This document shows positions 32,701 to 40,064 of a stretch of 42,628 nt of DNA, in pieces. A model generated the notes under the pieces. It was not told where the DNA came from and made no database searches. It saw nothing but the letters and a program-made list of their open reading frames with translations. This stretch comes from an uncultured Oscillibacter sp. (lineage in GTDB: Bacteria; Bacillota; Clostridia; Oscillospirales; Oscillospiraceae), in the NCBI RefSeq assembly GCF_910579365.1, contig NZ_CAJTUX010000017.1:1-42628 (forward strand), in the 5' to 3' direction. Numbering within the stretch: position 1 is the stretch's first letter; each line of letters begins with the position of its first letter. The translations under genes and the position numbers were made by a program.

Positions 32701-33058
32701 CATGATGGGAAAGCTGGAGCGGATACGAATCAGCTGGACCTTCCCGGCGGCGGAGGGCGGAACAGAGCTGCGGCATCTGATTCTCCTGCGGGACCAGGGA
32801 AGCTACATGCTGTTCTGGCTCCAGGACGGGGACCGGCGGGCTCTGGCCTACGCTTCGGACGAGCCCCGATGGTTTCTGGGCCGTGCCCTTCCCGCGTGTC
32901 TGGTCCATGAGGACCCCAAGCGGCTGCGGAACGGTTTGGACCTGTTGCTGGACGACATTGACAACACGGAGCCGGTTCTGCGCCAGCCCGGACAGTTTTC
33001 GGAGCTGCGGACACCCTATGAGGAGCTGAGGTCGGCGCTGGTACATGAACTGGACTGA
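29765..33058 (+). CDS. Giant J-domain-like partner of the Hsp70
   Basis: 1097 aa. Residues 1-50 look like a degenerate J domain: TIWTALGIAPTEDVAAIKRA, then CHPEEDPEGFLRLRRAYQAA. The HPD tripeptide that triggers Hsp70 ATPase is HPE here (31-33). J-like partners of HscC in other bacteria also have altered J domains. A charged linker (about 55-105) leads to a long, mostly helical region and a C-terminal part with beta character (for example LELSMEGGGRLYTAGW, YACLYFENSFGRGENWYALL). No signal peptide or clear membrane helix is visible. The large remainder matches nothing I recognise and may bind the client. Translational coupling to the Hsp70 (3-base gap) argues for one complex. Confidence 0.8.
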   Translation: MDTIWTALGIAPTEDVAAIKRAYAERAKICHPEEDPEGFLRLRRAYQAALDCAGGKREEPAFSPEKIVKRDGTPSPKDGEEAPEDGEDAPAEDQGWDLQEREDEGPNPYEGGEAITKFLDLYTGKQRKNPAMWMDYVTSGAFLDAAWDPRFTSLLLRKVRKLQPDFQPNKECLTWLNVAYQFSGGEGQTFEGLKDILQIAALGPVPKKPKGNEFAILQSFLDYRHLTRLAGAGRWNQEAIEAFRQVLNRYSPAYIRERCEQRVTPDCERHPAGLRVFIHFLQREDLPEEVYRSAWRRLDLKSAVMGRAKVLYGPIRELAIRRVPGINGETPVNFLQLNRNLEAFLKRIKADPASEPAESQALFESPEMQRALPVPRFLEEQLLTASPWRREGMGETLVRRMLEYYREHADIPRAQEVISGLEGDLRFCEAKRWSREDSRADPEGIPYYEWVRLCYRPFFRWWLNTAFYTARDPETGTPLLKYLEKYLPYQEGWSRRFTERADGTPRILAAAMGLVEIACYPMHLEYQVNGKPVYRPCLTWEQTAQESGDWFALLLPITAAAYGDFDMVSREIFRRLDYLPVPESDRALIARCLAGHVCRLPLNRETGEAVPPEEAFPLELSMEGGGRLYTAGWSEGEPVTIYRQTFSGRRIQEHLLPDPDGTWRAASGPAERASHSPQIRFTADGGLEAARQRLVELTDPRFFDLSRLRELPWRIYYTPAGGAEESLTHMDLLRPDPKPDAAALLEKWAEMEEIPPEMEEALAKVRRVLEEKEPPEAEPIPQEALVTGEALSALLYRFSQGELDRLEMEWSQGRLVLRRDGDQYACLYFENSFGRGENWYALLADAEAYRTVDCGDIVYVPFGMGKLAEYSVFHSARDLLRDIDLVLGQMGWGQLESGGPGGWLWSCDVSRHDAKHKVLIAQQKLGGVPQKRGRNYYLSKFVLSRAASELETVDLHGGRTAAALKGGTYGLVADGLVHFMMGKLERIRISWTFPAAEGGTELRHLILLRDQGSYMLFWLQDGDRRALAYASDEPRWFLGRALPACLVHEDPKRLRNGLDLLLDDIDNTEPVLRQPGQFSELRTPYEELRSALVHELD

Positions 33059-33072
33059 GGAGGCAAGGCGGA

Positions 33073-33258
33073 ATGGATGGAATTTGGACCACACTGGGTC
33101 TGGAACCCGCCCGGGACGTTTCCGCCATCAAGCGGGCCCACGCCGGGAGGACCAAGACCTGCCGCCCGGAGGGCTTTGCGGCTGCGGAGCGCCTATTTAT
33201 AATATCGGTCCAGGATGATCAGTTCCGGAATCGAATCGTCATCCAAGTATATCAATGA
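33073..33258 (+). pseudogene. Remnant of a second J-domain gene
   Basis: It starts 14 bases after the giant J gene with GGAGG before the ATG. MDGIWTTLGLEPARDVSAIKRA parallels the start of the neighbour nearly residue for residue. At residue 30 the HPEEDPE part is lost (CRPEGF remains) and a small indel shifts the frame, although base-level likeness to the neighbour goes on to about 33199. The last 20 residues (from about 33200) are unrelated. So it is a tandem paralogue cut down to its J domain and missing the HPD/HPE trigger. A residual tiny protein could still be made, but no function can be supported. Confidence 0.75.
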
Positions 33259-33310
33259 GAACATAACATTTTCGATATCGCAGTCAGAGGAGCGGAATTG
33301 TCCGGGAAAA
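33204..33310 (-). pseudogene. 3' fragment of an unrelated gene on the opposite strand
   Basis: Read on the minus strand from about 33310 to the TAG at 33204-33206, the sequence gives SDCDIENVMFSLIYLDDDSI and then PELIILDRYYK. The YLDDDSIPELIIL pattern occurs in many secreted or lipoprotein genes of clostridia (Asp-rich loop, then strand). Only about 35 residues are left before a stop on the upstream side. It meets the J-domain remnant end to end, so the site is a join between two broken genes. Confidence 0.4.
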
Positions 33311-33387
33311 CCGCCGTTTTTCTATCACGATATCACATTTTGCCCGTTGGCACAAGCCGGATTTCTGTGTCCGCAGCTGCCGCCGTA

Positions 33388-33417
33388 TTGACACAAAAAG
33401 GAAGAAACTGATATAAT
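33388..33417 (+). promoter_or_regulatory. Near-consensus promoter for the kinase/binding-protein operon
   Basis: TTGACA (33388-33393), 18 bases, TATAAT (33412-33417), both hexamers perfect, about 65 bases before the kinase start. Expected to be strong and constitutive unless repressed. Confidence 0.88.
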
Positions 33418-33480
33418 ATCATAAGTATGCGCATATGCGCACCAGGCGAGTATGGCGAGCGCGCGAAAAGAGGAACGGAA

Positions 33481-36030
33481 ATGAGGATACAGAAGAACAT
33501 AAAAAACAGAGGGATTTCTCTGTTTCTTTCCATCATACTGGTTTTTTGTGTCTTGGGAGCGGTGGTTTTTTCCGTTGCACAGGAAATCTCGCGGGAGATG
33601 TCCGCCTCCGCCATTCAAAATGTAAGCGAGAGTCTGGGCCTGATTAAAAGCACCATTGAGGCAATTTTGCGTAATGAGGCGGAGTTTCAGCAAATCGCCG
33701 CCCGGGAGGCCGGAGCGATGGAGGACCCGGAGGAATACGTCCGTTCCTATGAAAAGAATCAGATGATGGTGAAGCTGTCCTTCACCTTTCTGGGGGAGGA
33801 GAGCGGCGTCTCCAATACGGGAGAGGCGTTTTCCGCCGGGGAGCTGGATTTTTCCGCCGGCGGGACGATCAGCGGTCTGCCGGTTTCCAAGTCCTATCTG
33901 AACTATATGGGAACCTGGGCGTATTCCATGAAATGCCCCGTCGAAAAAAACGGAGAGGAAATCGGAACGCTGTATGCGGAGTATACCTATGATTTCCTGG
34001 ACCAGTCGCTTCCGGACGGATTTTACAACAAGCAGGCGGCGCTTTATATTATGGACGCCAAGAGCCAGCGCTTTGTGCTCAAGCCGAAGGGAATGGGAAT
34101 GCGGAGCGCGGGGCACCTGAATCTGGAGGATTTCTACCGGGCCAACAGCATTGAGGACCAGGAGCTTCGAGCGGAAGTGGAGGACTGTCTGAAGGACGGA
34201 AAGAGCATCCTGTTTTATCACAATATACGGGACGTCCATGCGCTGAATTACATGTGGCCGGTGAACGGCGGAACGCTCTATCTGGTCGGCTATGTTCCGG
34301 TGGAGGCCATTCAGCAGGAGGGAAGGACCGTCAATCACAATATCTTCCTGGTTGTGGCGGTGATGCTGGCGGCCTTCTCCCTGTGCTGCGTGCTGTATTA
34401 CTTTAACCAGAGGCAGCAGAACAAAATCCGCATGGAGCGGGAGGCGGAGCGGGAACTCCACAGCAGGCAGCTGGCGGAGGCCCTGCGGGCCGCGCAGATC
34501 GCCAACAACTCCAAAACCACCTTCCTCTCCAACATGTCCCACGATATCCGCACGCCGATAAACGCGGTTCTGGGCTTCACGACGCTGCTGTCCATGGACG
34601 CGGACAATCCGGCCAAGGTGCGGGACTACACCAAGAAAATCATGGCGTCCGGCCAGCATCTGCTCAGCCTGATCAACGACATTCTGGACGTCTCCAAGAT
34701 TGAGAGCGGCAAGGTTGTGCTGACGTATGAGAGCTTTACGCTGAACGATGTGGTGTCCTCGGTGGAGGCGATCATCCAGCCCATGGCCAAGGCGCGGCAG
34801 CAGAGCCTTCATGTGGAGGTGACGGGAGTCAAGCATGAGCATCTGGTGGGGGACGAGACACGGCTGAATCAGATTCTGCTGAACCTCCTCTCCAACGCCG
34901 TGAAGTACACACAGGAGGGCGGCGTCATCTGGTTCCGCATTCTGGGGCTGAAGCAGCGTTCCAGCCAGTACGAGCATATCCGCATCGAGGTGGAGGACAA
35001 CGGGTACGGAATGACGCCGGAGTATCTGGAGACGATTTTCGACGCCTTCAGCCGGGCGGAAAACAGCACAACCAATAAAGTCCAAGGCACGGGACTGGGC
35101 ATGGCGATCACCAAGAGCATTGTGGAACTGATGGGCGGGACCATTGAGGTGTTCAGCGAGGTGAACAAGGGCAGCTTGTTCCAGGTGGAGCTGGAATTCC
35201 GTATCCCGGAGGGACAGTCGGACCGGCAGCTCTGGGAGGAGCAGGGCATCCGCCATATTTTGACGGTGAACAGCAACGGGAAAGCCCGGGAGACCATACA
35301 GACGCTGCTGAACGATACTGGAGTGCAGACGGACGCCGTCTCCTGCGTCGAAGAGGCGCTGAATCTGCTCCAGGAGGACGCGCAGCGCTGGCAGCTGCTG
35401 ATTTTGGCGTGGGAGCCGCCGGAAGTGGGTATTCAGGCGGCGGAGCGTCTCCGTCAGGCCCTGCCGGAGACGGCGCTGTTGCTGATCCTTGCGGATTACG
35501 ACGCGGAGGGAACGGAGGAAGCGCTCCGGCTGAGCCGTACGGGAGTCCTGGTAAAGCCCTTTTTTGTCTCCGCGCTTCAGGAGAAGGTTCTGGAGATGCA
35601 AAAGGGAACGCCGGCGGACGGCGCGGAACAGAACAGCCTGGAGGGCATGCACTTTCTCGCCGCCGAGGACAATGAGATCAACGCCGAGATTCTGGCGGAG
35701 CTGCTGGAGATAGAGGGGGCTGGCTGTGAGATCGTGGAAAACGGCCAGTTGGCGGTGGAGCGCTATGAGCGGGCCGCCGAAGGCGAGTTTGACGCGATTT
35801 TAATGGACGTCCAGATGCCGATGATGAACGGATACAGCGCGGCCAGGGCCATTCGGGCTTTGGAGAAGAGCAGGGGAGGACGGATTCCCATCATCGCCAT
35901 GACGGCCAACGCCTTCGCGGAGGATGAGAAGGCGGCGTTGGACGCGGGCATGGATGCGCATGTGCCCAAACCGCTGGATGTGGAACTTTTGAAGCAGGTT
36001 ATCCGACAGCATACAAGAGAAGGGGAATAG
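33481..36030 (+). CDS. Membrane hybrid histidine kinase with two receiver domains, one degenerate
   Basis: 849 aa from the ATG at 33481 (GAGGAACGGAA before it). Order: membrane helix (about 12-34), extracytoplasmic sensor of about 245 residues, second membrane helix (about 281-303), HisKA with FLSNMSHDIRTPINAVLGF (phospho-acceptor His354), HATPase_c with NQILLNLLSNAVKYTQEGG, VEDNGYGM and GTGLGMAITKSIVELMGG. Then comes a receiver-like domain whose acceptor position reads LILAWEPPEV (no Asp), and a normal receiver with AAEDNEINAEIL, ILMDVQMPMMNG (Asp776) and IIAMTANAF, ending KPLDVELLKQV. No output domain is attached, so the phosphate must go on to a histidine phosphotransfer or regulator encoded elsewhere. 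The next gene follows after 3 bases. Confidence 0.92.
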   Translation: MRIQKNIKNRGISLFLSIILVFCVLGAVVFSVAQEISREMSASAIQNVSESLGLIKSTIEAILRNEAEFQQIAAREAGAMEDPEEYVRSYEKNQMMVKLSFTFLGEESGVSNTGEAFSAGELDFSAGGTISGLPVSKSYLNYMGTWAYSMKCPVEKNGEEIGTLYAEYTYDFLDQSLPDGFYNKQAALYIMDAKSQRFVLKPKGMGMRSAGHLNLEDFYRANSIEDQELRAEVEDCLKDGKSILFYHNIRDVHALNYMWPVNGGTLYLVGYVPVEAIQQEGRTVNHNIFLVVAVMLAAFSLCCVLYYFNQRQQNKIRMEREAERELHSRQLAEALRAAQIANNSKTTFLSNMSHDIRTPINAVLGFTTLLSMDADNPAKVRDYTKKIMASGQHLLSLINDILDVSKIESGKVVLTYESFTLNDVVSSVEAIIQPMAKARQQSLHVEVTGVKHEHLVGDETRLNQILLNLLSNAVKYTQEGGVIWFRILGLKQRSSQYEHIRIEVEDNGYGMTPEYLETIFDAFSRAENSTTNKVQGTGLGMAITKSIVELMGGTIEVFSEVNKGSLFQVELEFRIPEGQSDRQLWEEQGIRHILTVNSNGKARETIQTLLNDTGVQTDAVSCVEEALNLLQEDAQRWQLLILAWEPPEVGIQAAERLRQALPETALLLILADYDAEGTEEALRLSRTGVLVKPFFVSALQEKVLEMQKGTPADGAEQNSLEGMHFLAAEDNEINAEILAELLEIEGAGCEIVENGQLAVERYERAAEGEFDAILMDVQMPMMNGYSAARAIRALEKSRGGRIPIIAMTANAFAEDEKAALDAGMDAHVPKPLDVELLKQVIRQHTREGE

Positions 36031-36033
36031 GGT

Positions 36034-37350
36034 ATGAGAAGGGACAGAAAGAGCGTCTCTTTGAGACTGGCGGCGGTTTTGCTGGCGGCGGCGCTTCTGC
36101 CGGCGCTGGCGGCCTGCGGCGTCGGGGAGCTCGATGAAAACCTGATTGTTTCCGAGGAGAGGGAGGAGCGGAATGTAAACCTCTTCAGTCCCATGGAAAA
36201 GACCGAACCGGACGCGGAAAGCACGGCGAGAAACGCGCTGGACACGACGGTTGCCATGGCGGAGGAAAAACTGGGGATCACCGTGGCGTACAAGACCTAT
36301 ACGGCGGAGGACTGTCAGGATAAGACCTATGACGACGTGTCCCTGGACAGGGTGCGGAACAATGTGGACGACATGTATCTGCTGAATCCGGATACCATTT
36401 TGACCCTGGGCGGCGAAGGGGCGCTGATGGACCTGTCCGGGCTGGACTGCGTGAAGAATCTCCGGGAGATCATCAAGACGGCGAATATGGTCGACGGCAG
36501 GCTGGTGGCAATTCCCCAGGAGGTGGTGGCCTATGGTCTGTTTATCAACCAGGACCTGTTCGACCGCTTCCAGCTCTCTCTGCCGGAGACGCCGGAGGAG
36601 TTTTTGAACTGCTGCCGCGTGTTTCAGGAAAACGGATATGAGACCCCGGTGGGCGCCAACCGCTGGTGGCTGGAGACCTTTGTTCTGGCGCAGGCCTACG
36701 CGGATTTGTATAACGGTGGGAATACGGAGGCGGAGATTGCAGCGCTGAACCGCGGCGAGCGGAAGTACAGCGATTATATGCGTCCCGGTTTTGCGTTTCT
36801 TCAGGAGCTGATAGACCGCGGCTATATTGACGCGGAAAAGGCCCTGGTCAGCGAGGCGATCGAGGGGGAAGGCGCGGATTTCCTGGCCCAGAAGACGCCC
36901 ATCGTCATGGCCTATTGGGGGGCGGCCAACACGGATACCGCCTATGGAGACACGGATTTTCAGCTCCAGGTCATCGGATTTCCCAGCAGATGGGGACAGA
37001 TGCCGGTGATGCCCATGACGGGCTTTGCGATTGGCTCCGGCGCGGAACACGCGGAGGACGCAAAGCGCACCCTGGACGCCATGCTCTCCGACGAGGCGCT
37101 TCAGGCCTATGCGGAGATCAACCGGGTGATCTCTCCGTCCAAGAATGTGGAGGTGGAGTGCGTGCCGGCCCTGAAGCCCTTGAACGACCGGATTCAGGAG
37201 GGGGTCTATGTCCTGGGCTCCAATGCGGGAATGAAGGTGGAGCAGTGGGGAAATACCTGTTTGATTGTGCGGCAGCTGCTGGAGGGTGCGACAGTGGAGG
37301 AGTGCATGGCGGAATTTGACAGACTCCAGGAGGAGGCCCTGAACGGATAA
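36034..37350 (+). CDS. Family-1 (sugar-type) extracellular solute-binding lipoprotein
   Basis: 438 aa. Signal peptide with lipobox LPALAAC, so it is lipid-anchored at the cell surface. The mature part has the two-lobed SBP_bac_1 layout: GITVAYKTYTAEDC, VDDMYLLNPDTILTLGGEGALMDLSGL (split here by family gaps), VVAYGLFINQDLFDRF, TPEEFLNCCRVFQENGYETP, and a C-terminal half with MAYWGAANTDTAYGDTDFQL and MPMTGFAIGSGAEHAEDA. It is co-transcribed with the hybrid kinase and has no permease or ATPase near it, so a sensing role (ligand-loaded protein contacting the kinase sensor) is at least as likely as transport. AGAAGGGGAATAGGGT precedes the ATG. A strong terminator follows. Confidence 0.88.
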   Translation: MRRDRKSVSLRLAAVLLAAALLPALAACGVGELDENLIVSEEREERNVNLFSPMEKTEPDAESTARNALDTTVAMAEEKLGITVAYKTYTAEDCQDKTYDDVSLDRVRNNVDDMYLLNPDTILTLGGEGALMDLSGLDCVKNLREIIKTANMVDGRLVAIPQEVVAYGLFINQDLFDRFQLSLPETPEEFLNCCRVFQENGYETPVGANRWWLETFVLAQAYADLYNGGNTEAEIAALNRGERKYSDYMRPGFAFLQELIDRGYIDAEKALVSEAIEGEGADFLAQKTPIVMAYWGAANTDTAYGDTDFQLQVIGFPSRWGQMPVMPMTGFAIGSGAEHAEDAKRTLDAMLSDEALQAYAEINRVISPSKNVEVECVPALKPLNDRIQEGVYVLGSNAGMKVEQWGNTCLIVRQLLEGATVEECMAEFDRLQEEALNG

Positions 37351-37351
37351 G

Positions 37352-37390
37352 AACACCCCCGCCCCGGCTGGCCGGGCGGGGGTGTTTCAT
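37352..37390. terminator. Terminator between convergent genes
   Basis: A 13-bp GC-rich stem (37352-37364 with 37374-37386) followed by a T-rich tail on the plus strand. It ends the kinase operon and may also serve the converging antiporter gene. Confidence 0.88.
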
Positions 37391-37404
37391 CTTCTCGGTA
37401 CGCC

Positions 37405-38667
37405 TCAGATATTTTTCTTTCGGGCGGAGGTCTGTCCCTCCGGATTGATTTCTCCGGCGGCCAGAAGGGCGCGTTTGGTCAGCGTCGGACCCACCAGCTC
37501 ATAGATCAGGACCGAGAACAGGACCACGCTCCGCACCATGGCGCCGTCGGCCAGATTCTGTGCGGTAATGGCCATGCCCAGAGCCACGCCGGCCTGAGGG
37601 AGCAGGGTGATGCCCAGGTGCTTCTGGATTTTCTTGTCGCAGCCGGTCAGGGCGCAGCTGCCATAGGTTCCCAGATATTTGCCGGCCGACCGGACGAGAA
37701 TGTAGACCGCGCCAATCAGCAGCACGGAGGGATTCCGCAGCACGGACAGGTCCAGCTCCGCGCCGGAGAGAACGAAGAACAGCACGAACAGCGGCGCGGT
37801 CCAGCTGTCCACACGGGACATCAGCTCCTCGGAGAAATCGCAGATGTTGCAGAACAGGGTGCCCGTCATCATGCACACCAGCAACAGGGAAAAGCCGCAG
37901 TGGATGCCGCCGATCTCGAACTCCTTCATGGAAAGGCCCGCCGTCAGCAGGACGAAGCCGATGGAGATGGACAGGCGCTTGCTGCGGGAGTGGAAAAACT
38001 GTTCCACCCAATAGAGAGCCAGGCCCGCTGCCAGACCCAGAGCCAGGGAGAACACGATCTCCACCACCGGCTCCACCAATACGGTGACCACGCTGACCGC
38101 GCCGCTCTCCAGGGCGACGGCCACGCCGAAGGAGGCGGAGAAGAGCACCAGCCCCACCGCATCGTCAATGGCCACCACCATCAAAAGGAGCTTTGTCATG
38201 GGGCCGTCAGCCTTGTACTGCCGGACCACCATCAGCGTGGCGGCGGGGGCGGTGGCGGCGGCAATAGAGCCCAGGGTGATGGCGGAGGAGATCGAGATGA
38301 TCTCCGGACGGACAAGGTGCAGCAGAATCAGGGCCAGATCCACCAGCGCCGTGGCGGTCACGGCCTGCAAAATGCCCACCACAATGGCCTGGCGGCCCAT
38401 GGTTTTCAGCTGGCTTACCCGAAACTCGTTGCCGATGGTGAAGGCAATAAAGCCCAGGGCCACCTGGGAGAGAATGTTCAGCTGCTCCACCGCCTCCATG
38501 GAGGAAAAGCCCAAGCCGCTGATATGCAGCGCGCCTATGCAGAAGGGGCCCAGCAGCAGTCCCGCAATCAGGTAGGCCGTGACGGCGGGCAGCTGGACCC
38601 GCTTGGCCAGCCGGGACAGCAAAAGCCCCCCGATCAGGGCGGCGGAGAGACAGATCAGAATTTCCAT
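37405..38667 (-). CDS. CPA2-family cation:proton antiporter (Kef/NapA-like)
   Basis: 420 aa with about 12 hydrophobic segments and no cytosolic RCK/TrkA-N domain, so it is the short form of the Na+(K+)/H+ exchanger family PF00999. The Asp-Asp motif of electrogenic CPA2 proteins is in VVAIDDAVGLVLFSAS (about residues 165-180). The start LICLSAALIGGLLLSRLAKR and LTKRALLAAGEIN at the end fit the family. It probably exchanges Na+ or K+ for H+ across the membrane; the ion cannot be told from sequence. AGAGGTATC precedes the ATG. Confidence 0.9.
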   Translation of the reverse strand: MEILICLSAALIGGLLLSRLAKRVQLPAVTAYLIAGLLLGPFCIGALHISGLGFSSMEAVEQLNILSQVALGFIAFTIGNEFRVSQLKTMGRQAIVVGILQAVTATALVDLALILLHLVRPEIISISSAITLGSIAAATAPAATLMVVRQYKADGPMTKLLLMVVAIDDAVGLVLFSASFGVAVALESGAVSVVTVLVEPVVEIVFSLALGLAAGLALYWVEQFFHSRSKRLSISIGFVLLTAGLSMKEFEIGGIHCGFSLLLVCMMTGTLFCNICDFSEELMSRVDSWTAPLFVLFFVLSGAELDLSVLRNPSVLLIGAVYILVRSAGKYLGTYGSCALTGCDKKIQKHLGITLLPQAGVALGMAITAQNLADGAMVRSVVLFSVLIYELVGPTLTKRALLAAGEINPEGQTSARKKNI

Positions 38668-38701
38668 AATGCGATACCTCTATTATTATATATGATGTTG
38701 T

Positions 38702-38730
38702 AAGATAGCACCACCGCCGGTAATAGTCAA
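38702..38730 (-). promoter_or_regulatory. Sigma-A-type promoter for the antiporter gene
   Basis: On the minus strand TTGACT (38725-38730), 17 bases, TATCTT (38702-38707), about 35 bases before the start codon. Confidence 0.68.
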
Positions 38731-38744
38731 GAAACAGAGACGAC

Positions 38745-38773
38745 AAAAATCAGGGGAAGAACCCCTGATTTTT
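38745..38773. terminator. Bidirectional intrinsic terminator after galM
   Basis: A perfect 12-bp stem (38745-38756 with 38762-38773) with a 5-base loop; the arms begin AAAAA and end TTTTT, giving a U-tract in both directions. It lies about 100 bases beyond the galM stop and keeps galM transcripts out of the antiporter gene. Confidence 0.9.
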
Positions 38774-38872
38774 GGCAATGTGTCAAAAAAATATGGACAG
38801 CCTTGTTAAAAATGCCGTCTTGCAGCCTCTCCGGCCGCTAAGTCTCCATTAAACTTGCCGGAAGACGTCCTC

Positions 38873-39916
38873 TCAACCGGCAGAAAAGCGGAAGACCGCC
38901 TTGTGGGAGAAAACCTCCCCGGCCCGAAGAACGCAGGAGGGGAATGCTTCGCGGTTGGGGGAGTCGGGGAAGAACTGGGTCTCCAGGCAGAAGCCCCAGC
39001 GGTTTGCGTAGGGAGCGCCGCCCTTCCCGGCCGGGGAGCCCTGGAGATAATTCCCGGTGTAAAACTGAACGCCGGGAAGGGTGGAGAGAACCTCCATGGA
39101 GATGCCGGTGACGGCGGAGGCGGCCCGGGCAATGGGGCGGAGCGTTCCTGCCTGGCCGTTGGGAATCCAGTTGTGGTCATAGCCCCCCGCCTGGCGAAGC
39201 TGGGAAAAATCCTCGCCGATGTGGGCGCCGATGGTGGTGGGAACGCGGAGGTCCATAGGGGTGCCCGCCACCGGGGCAATTTCCCCGGTGGGAATGGACA
39301 GGGGGTCCGAGGGAGTGTAATGGTCCGCCAGCAGCTGGATGGTCTGATCCAGAACAGGGCCGCTGTCGTGGCCGGAGAGATTGAAATAGGCGTGATTGGT
39401 CAGGTTGCAGACGGTGTCCTGGTCGCTTTGGGCCTGGTATGCGATGGTCAGCCCCTCCTCCGTCAGGGTGTAGGTAACGCGGACCGTCAGATTTCCGGGA
39501 TAGCCCTCCTCACCGTCGGGGCTGGACAGGGAGAGGGTCAGGGAATGGTCCCCGGCGGCCTCCGCCGTCCAGACGCGCTTGTTGAAGCCCACCAGACCGC
39601 CGTGGAGGTGGTTCACGCCGTTGTTGTTGGCGGCCAGGTGATAGGTCTTGCCGTTCAGGGTGAACTTCGCCCCGCCGATGCGGTTGGCGAAGCGGCCCAC
39701 CAGGGCTCCCATGGATTTGCCATGGGTTCGATAGGGCTCCAGCGTGTCAAAGCCCAGAAGCACGTCCACGGGTTTTCCCGTCCGGTCCGGGACCTGAAGG
39801 GACTGGAGAGAGCCGCCGAAGGTGATGACGCCGCAGCGGAGGTCTCCGGCAGTCAGGGTGTAGCGTTCCACGGGGGTTCCGTCGGGCATGACGCCAAAGG
39901 GGATGGGAGACGACAT
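38873..39916 (-). CDS. galM: Aldose 1-epimerase (mutarotase)
   Basis: 347 aa, full length. GalM interconverts the alpha and beta anomers of galactose and glucose. Family marks are GVITFGGSLQSLQVPDR, ALVGRFANRIGGAKF, NHLHGG, the catalytic His in LTNHAYFNLSGH, and the catalytic Glu in LETQFFPDSPN near the end. The ATG at 39916 is chosen because SSPIPFGVMPDGTPVERYTL matches a usual galM start and AGAGGGAA stands before it; the frame is open further up to 40000. No other gal genes are near. Confidence 0.95.
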   Translation of the reverse strand: MSSPIPFGVMPDGTPVERYTLTAGDLRCGVITFGGSLQSLQVPDRTGKPVDVLLGFDTLEPYRTHGKSMGALVGRFANRIGGAKFTLNGKTYHLAANNNGVNHLHGGLVGFNKRVWTAEAAGDHSLTLSLSSPDGEEGYPGNLTVRVTYTLTEEGLTIAYQAQSDQDTVCNLTNHAYFNLSGHDSGPVLDQTIQLLADHYTPSDPLSIPTGEIAPVAGTPMDLRVPTTIGAHIGEDFSQLRQAGGYDHNWIPNGQAGTLRPIARAASAVTGISMEVLSTLPGVQFYTGNYLQGSPAGKGGAPYANRWGFCLETQFFPDSPNREAFPSCVLRAGEVFSHKAVFRFSAG

Positions 39917-39950
39917 AAGGATTCCCTCTTTCTTATAATTGGATAGGACC

Positions 39951-39979
39951 AGCATAGCACAGTTTCCCCCTCCGGTCAA
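39951..39979 (-). promoter_or_regulatory. Sigma-A-type promoter for galM
   Basis: On the minus strand TTGACC (39974-39979), 17 bases, TATGCT (39951-39956), about 35 bases before the chosen start. Confidence 0.75.
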
Positions 39980-40064
39980 AGACTTTCGCGCCGGGGACAA
40001 CGCATGAATGTCCCTCTGGCCTCATAGGCTAAAGAGACAAGCGACAAGCAGAAGGGGGATCATT

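Noticed and set aside
33325..35652. A 775-codon minus-strand frame opposite the histidine kinase
   Set aside because: Antisense shadow; the plus-strand kinase has all motifs.
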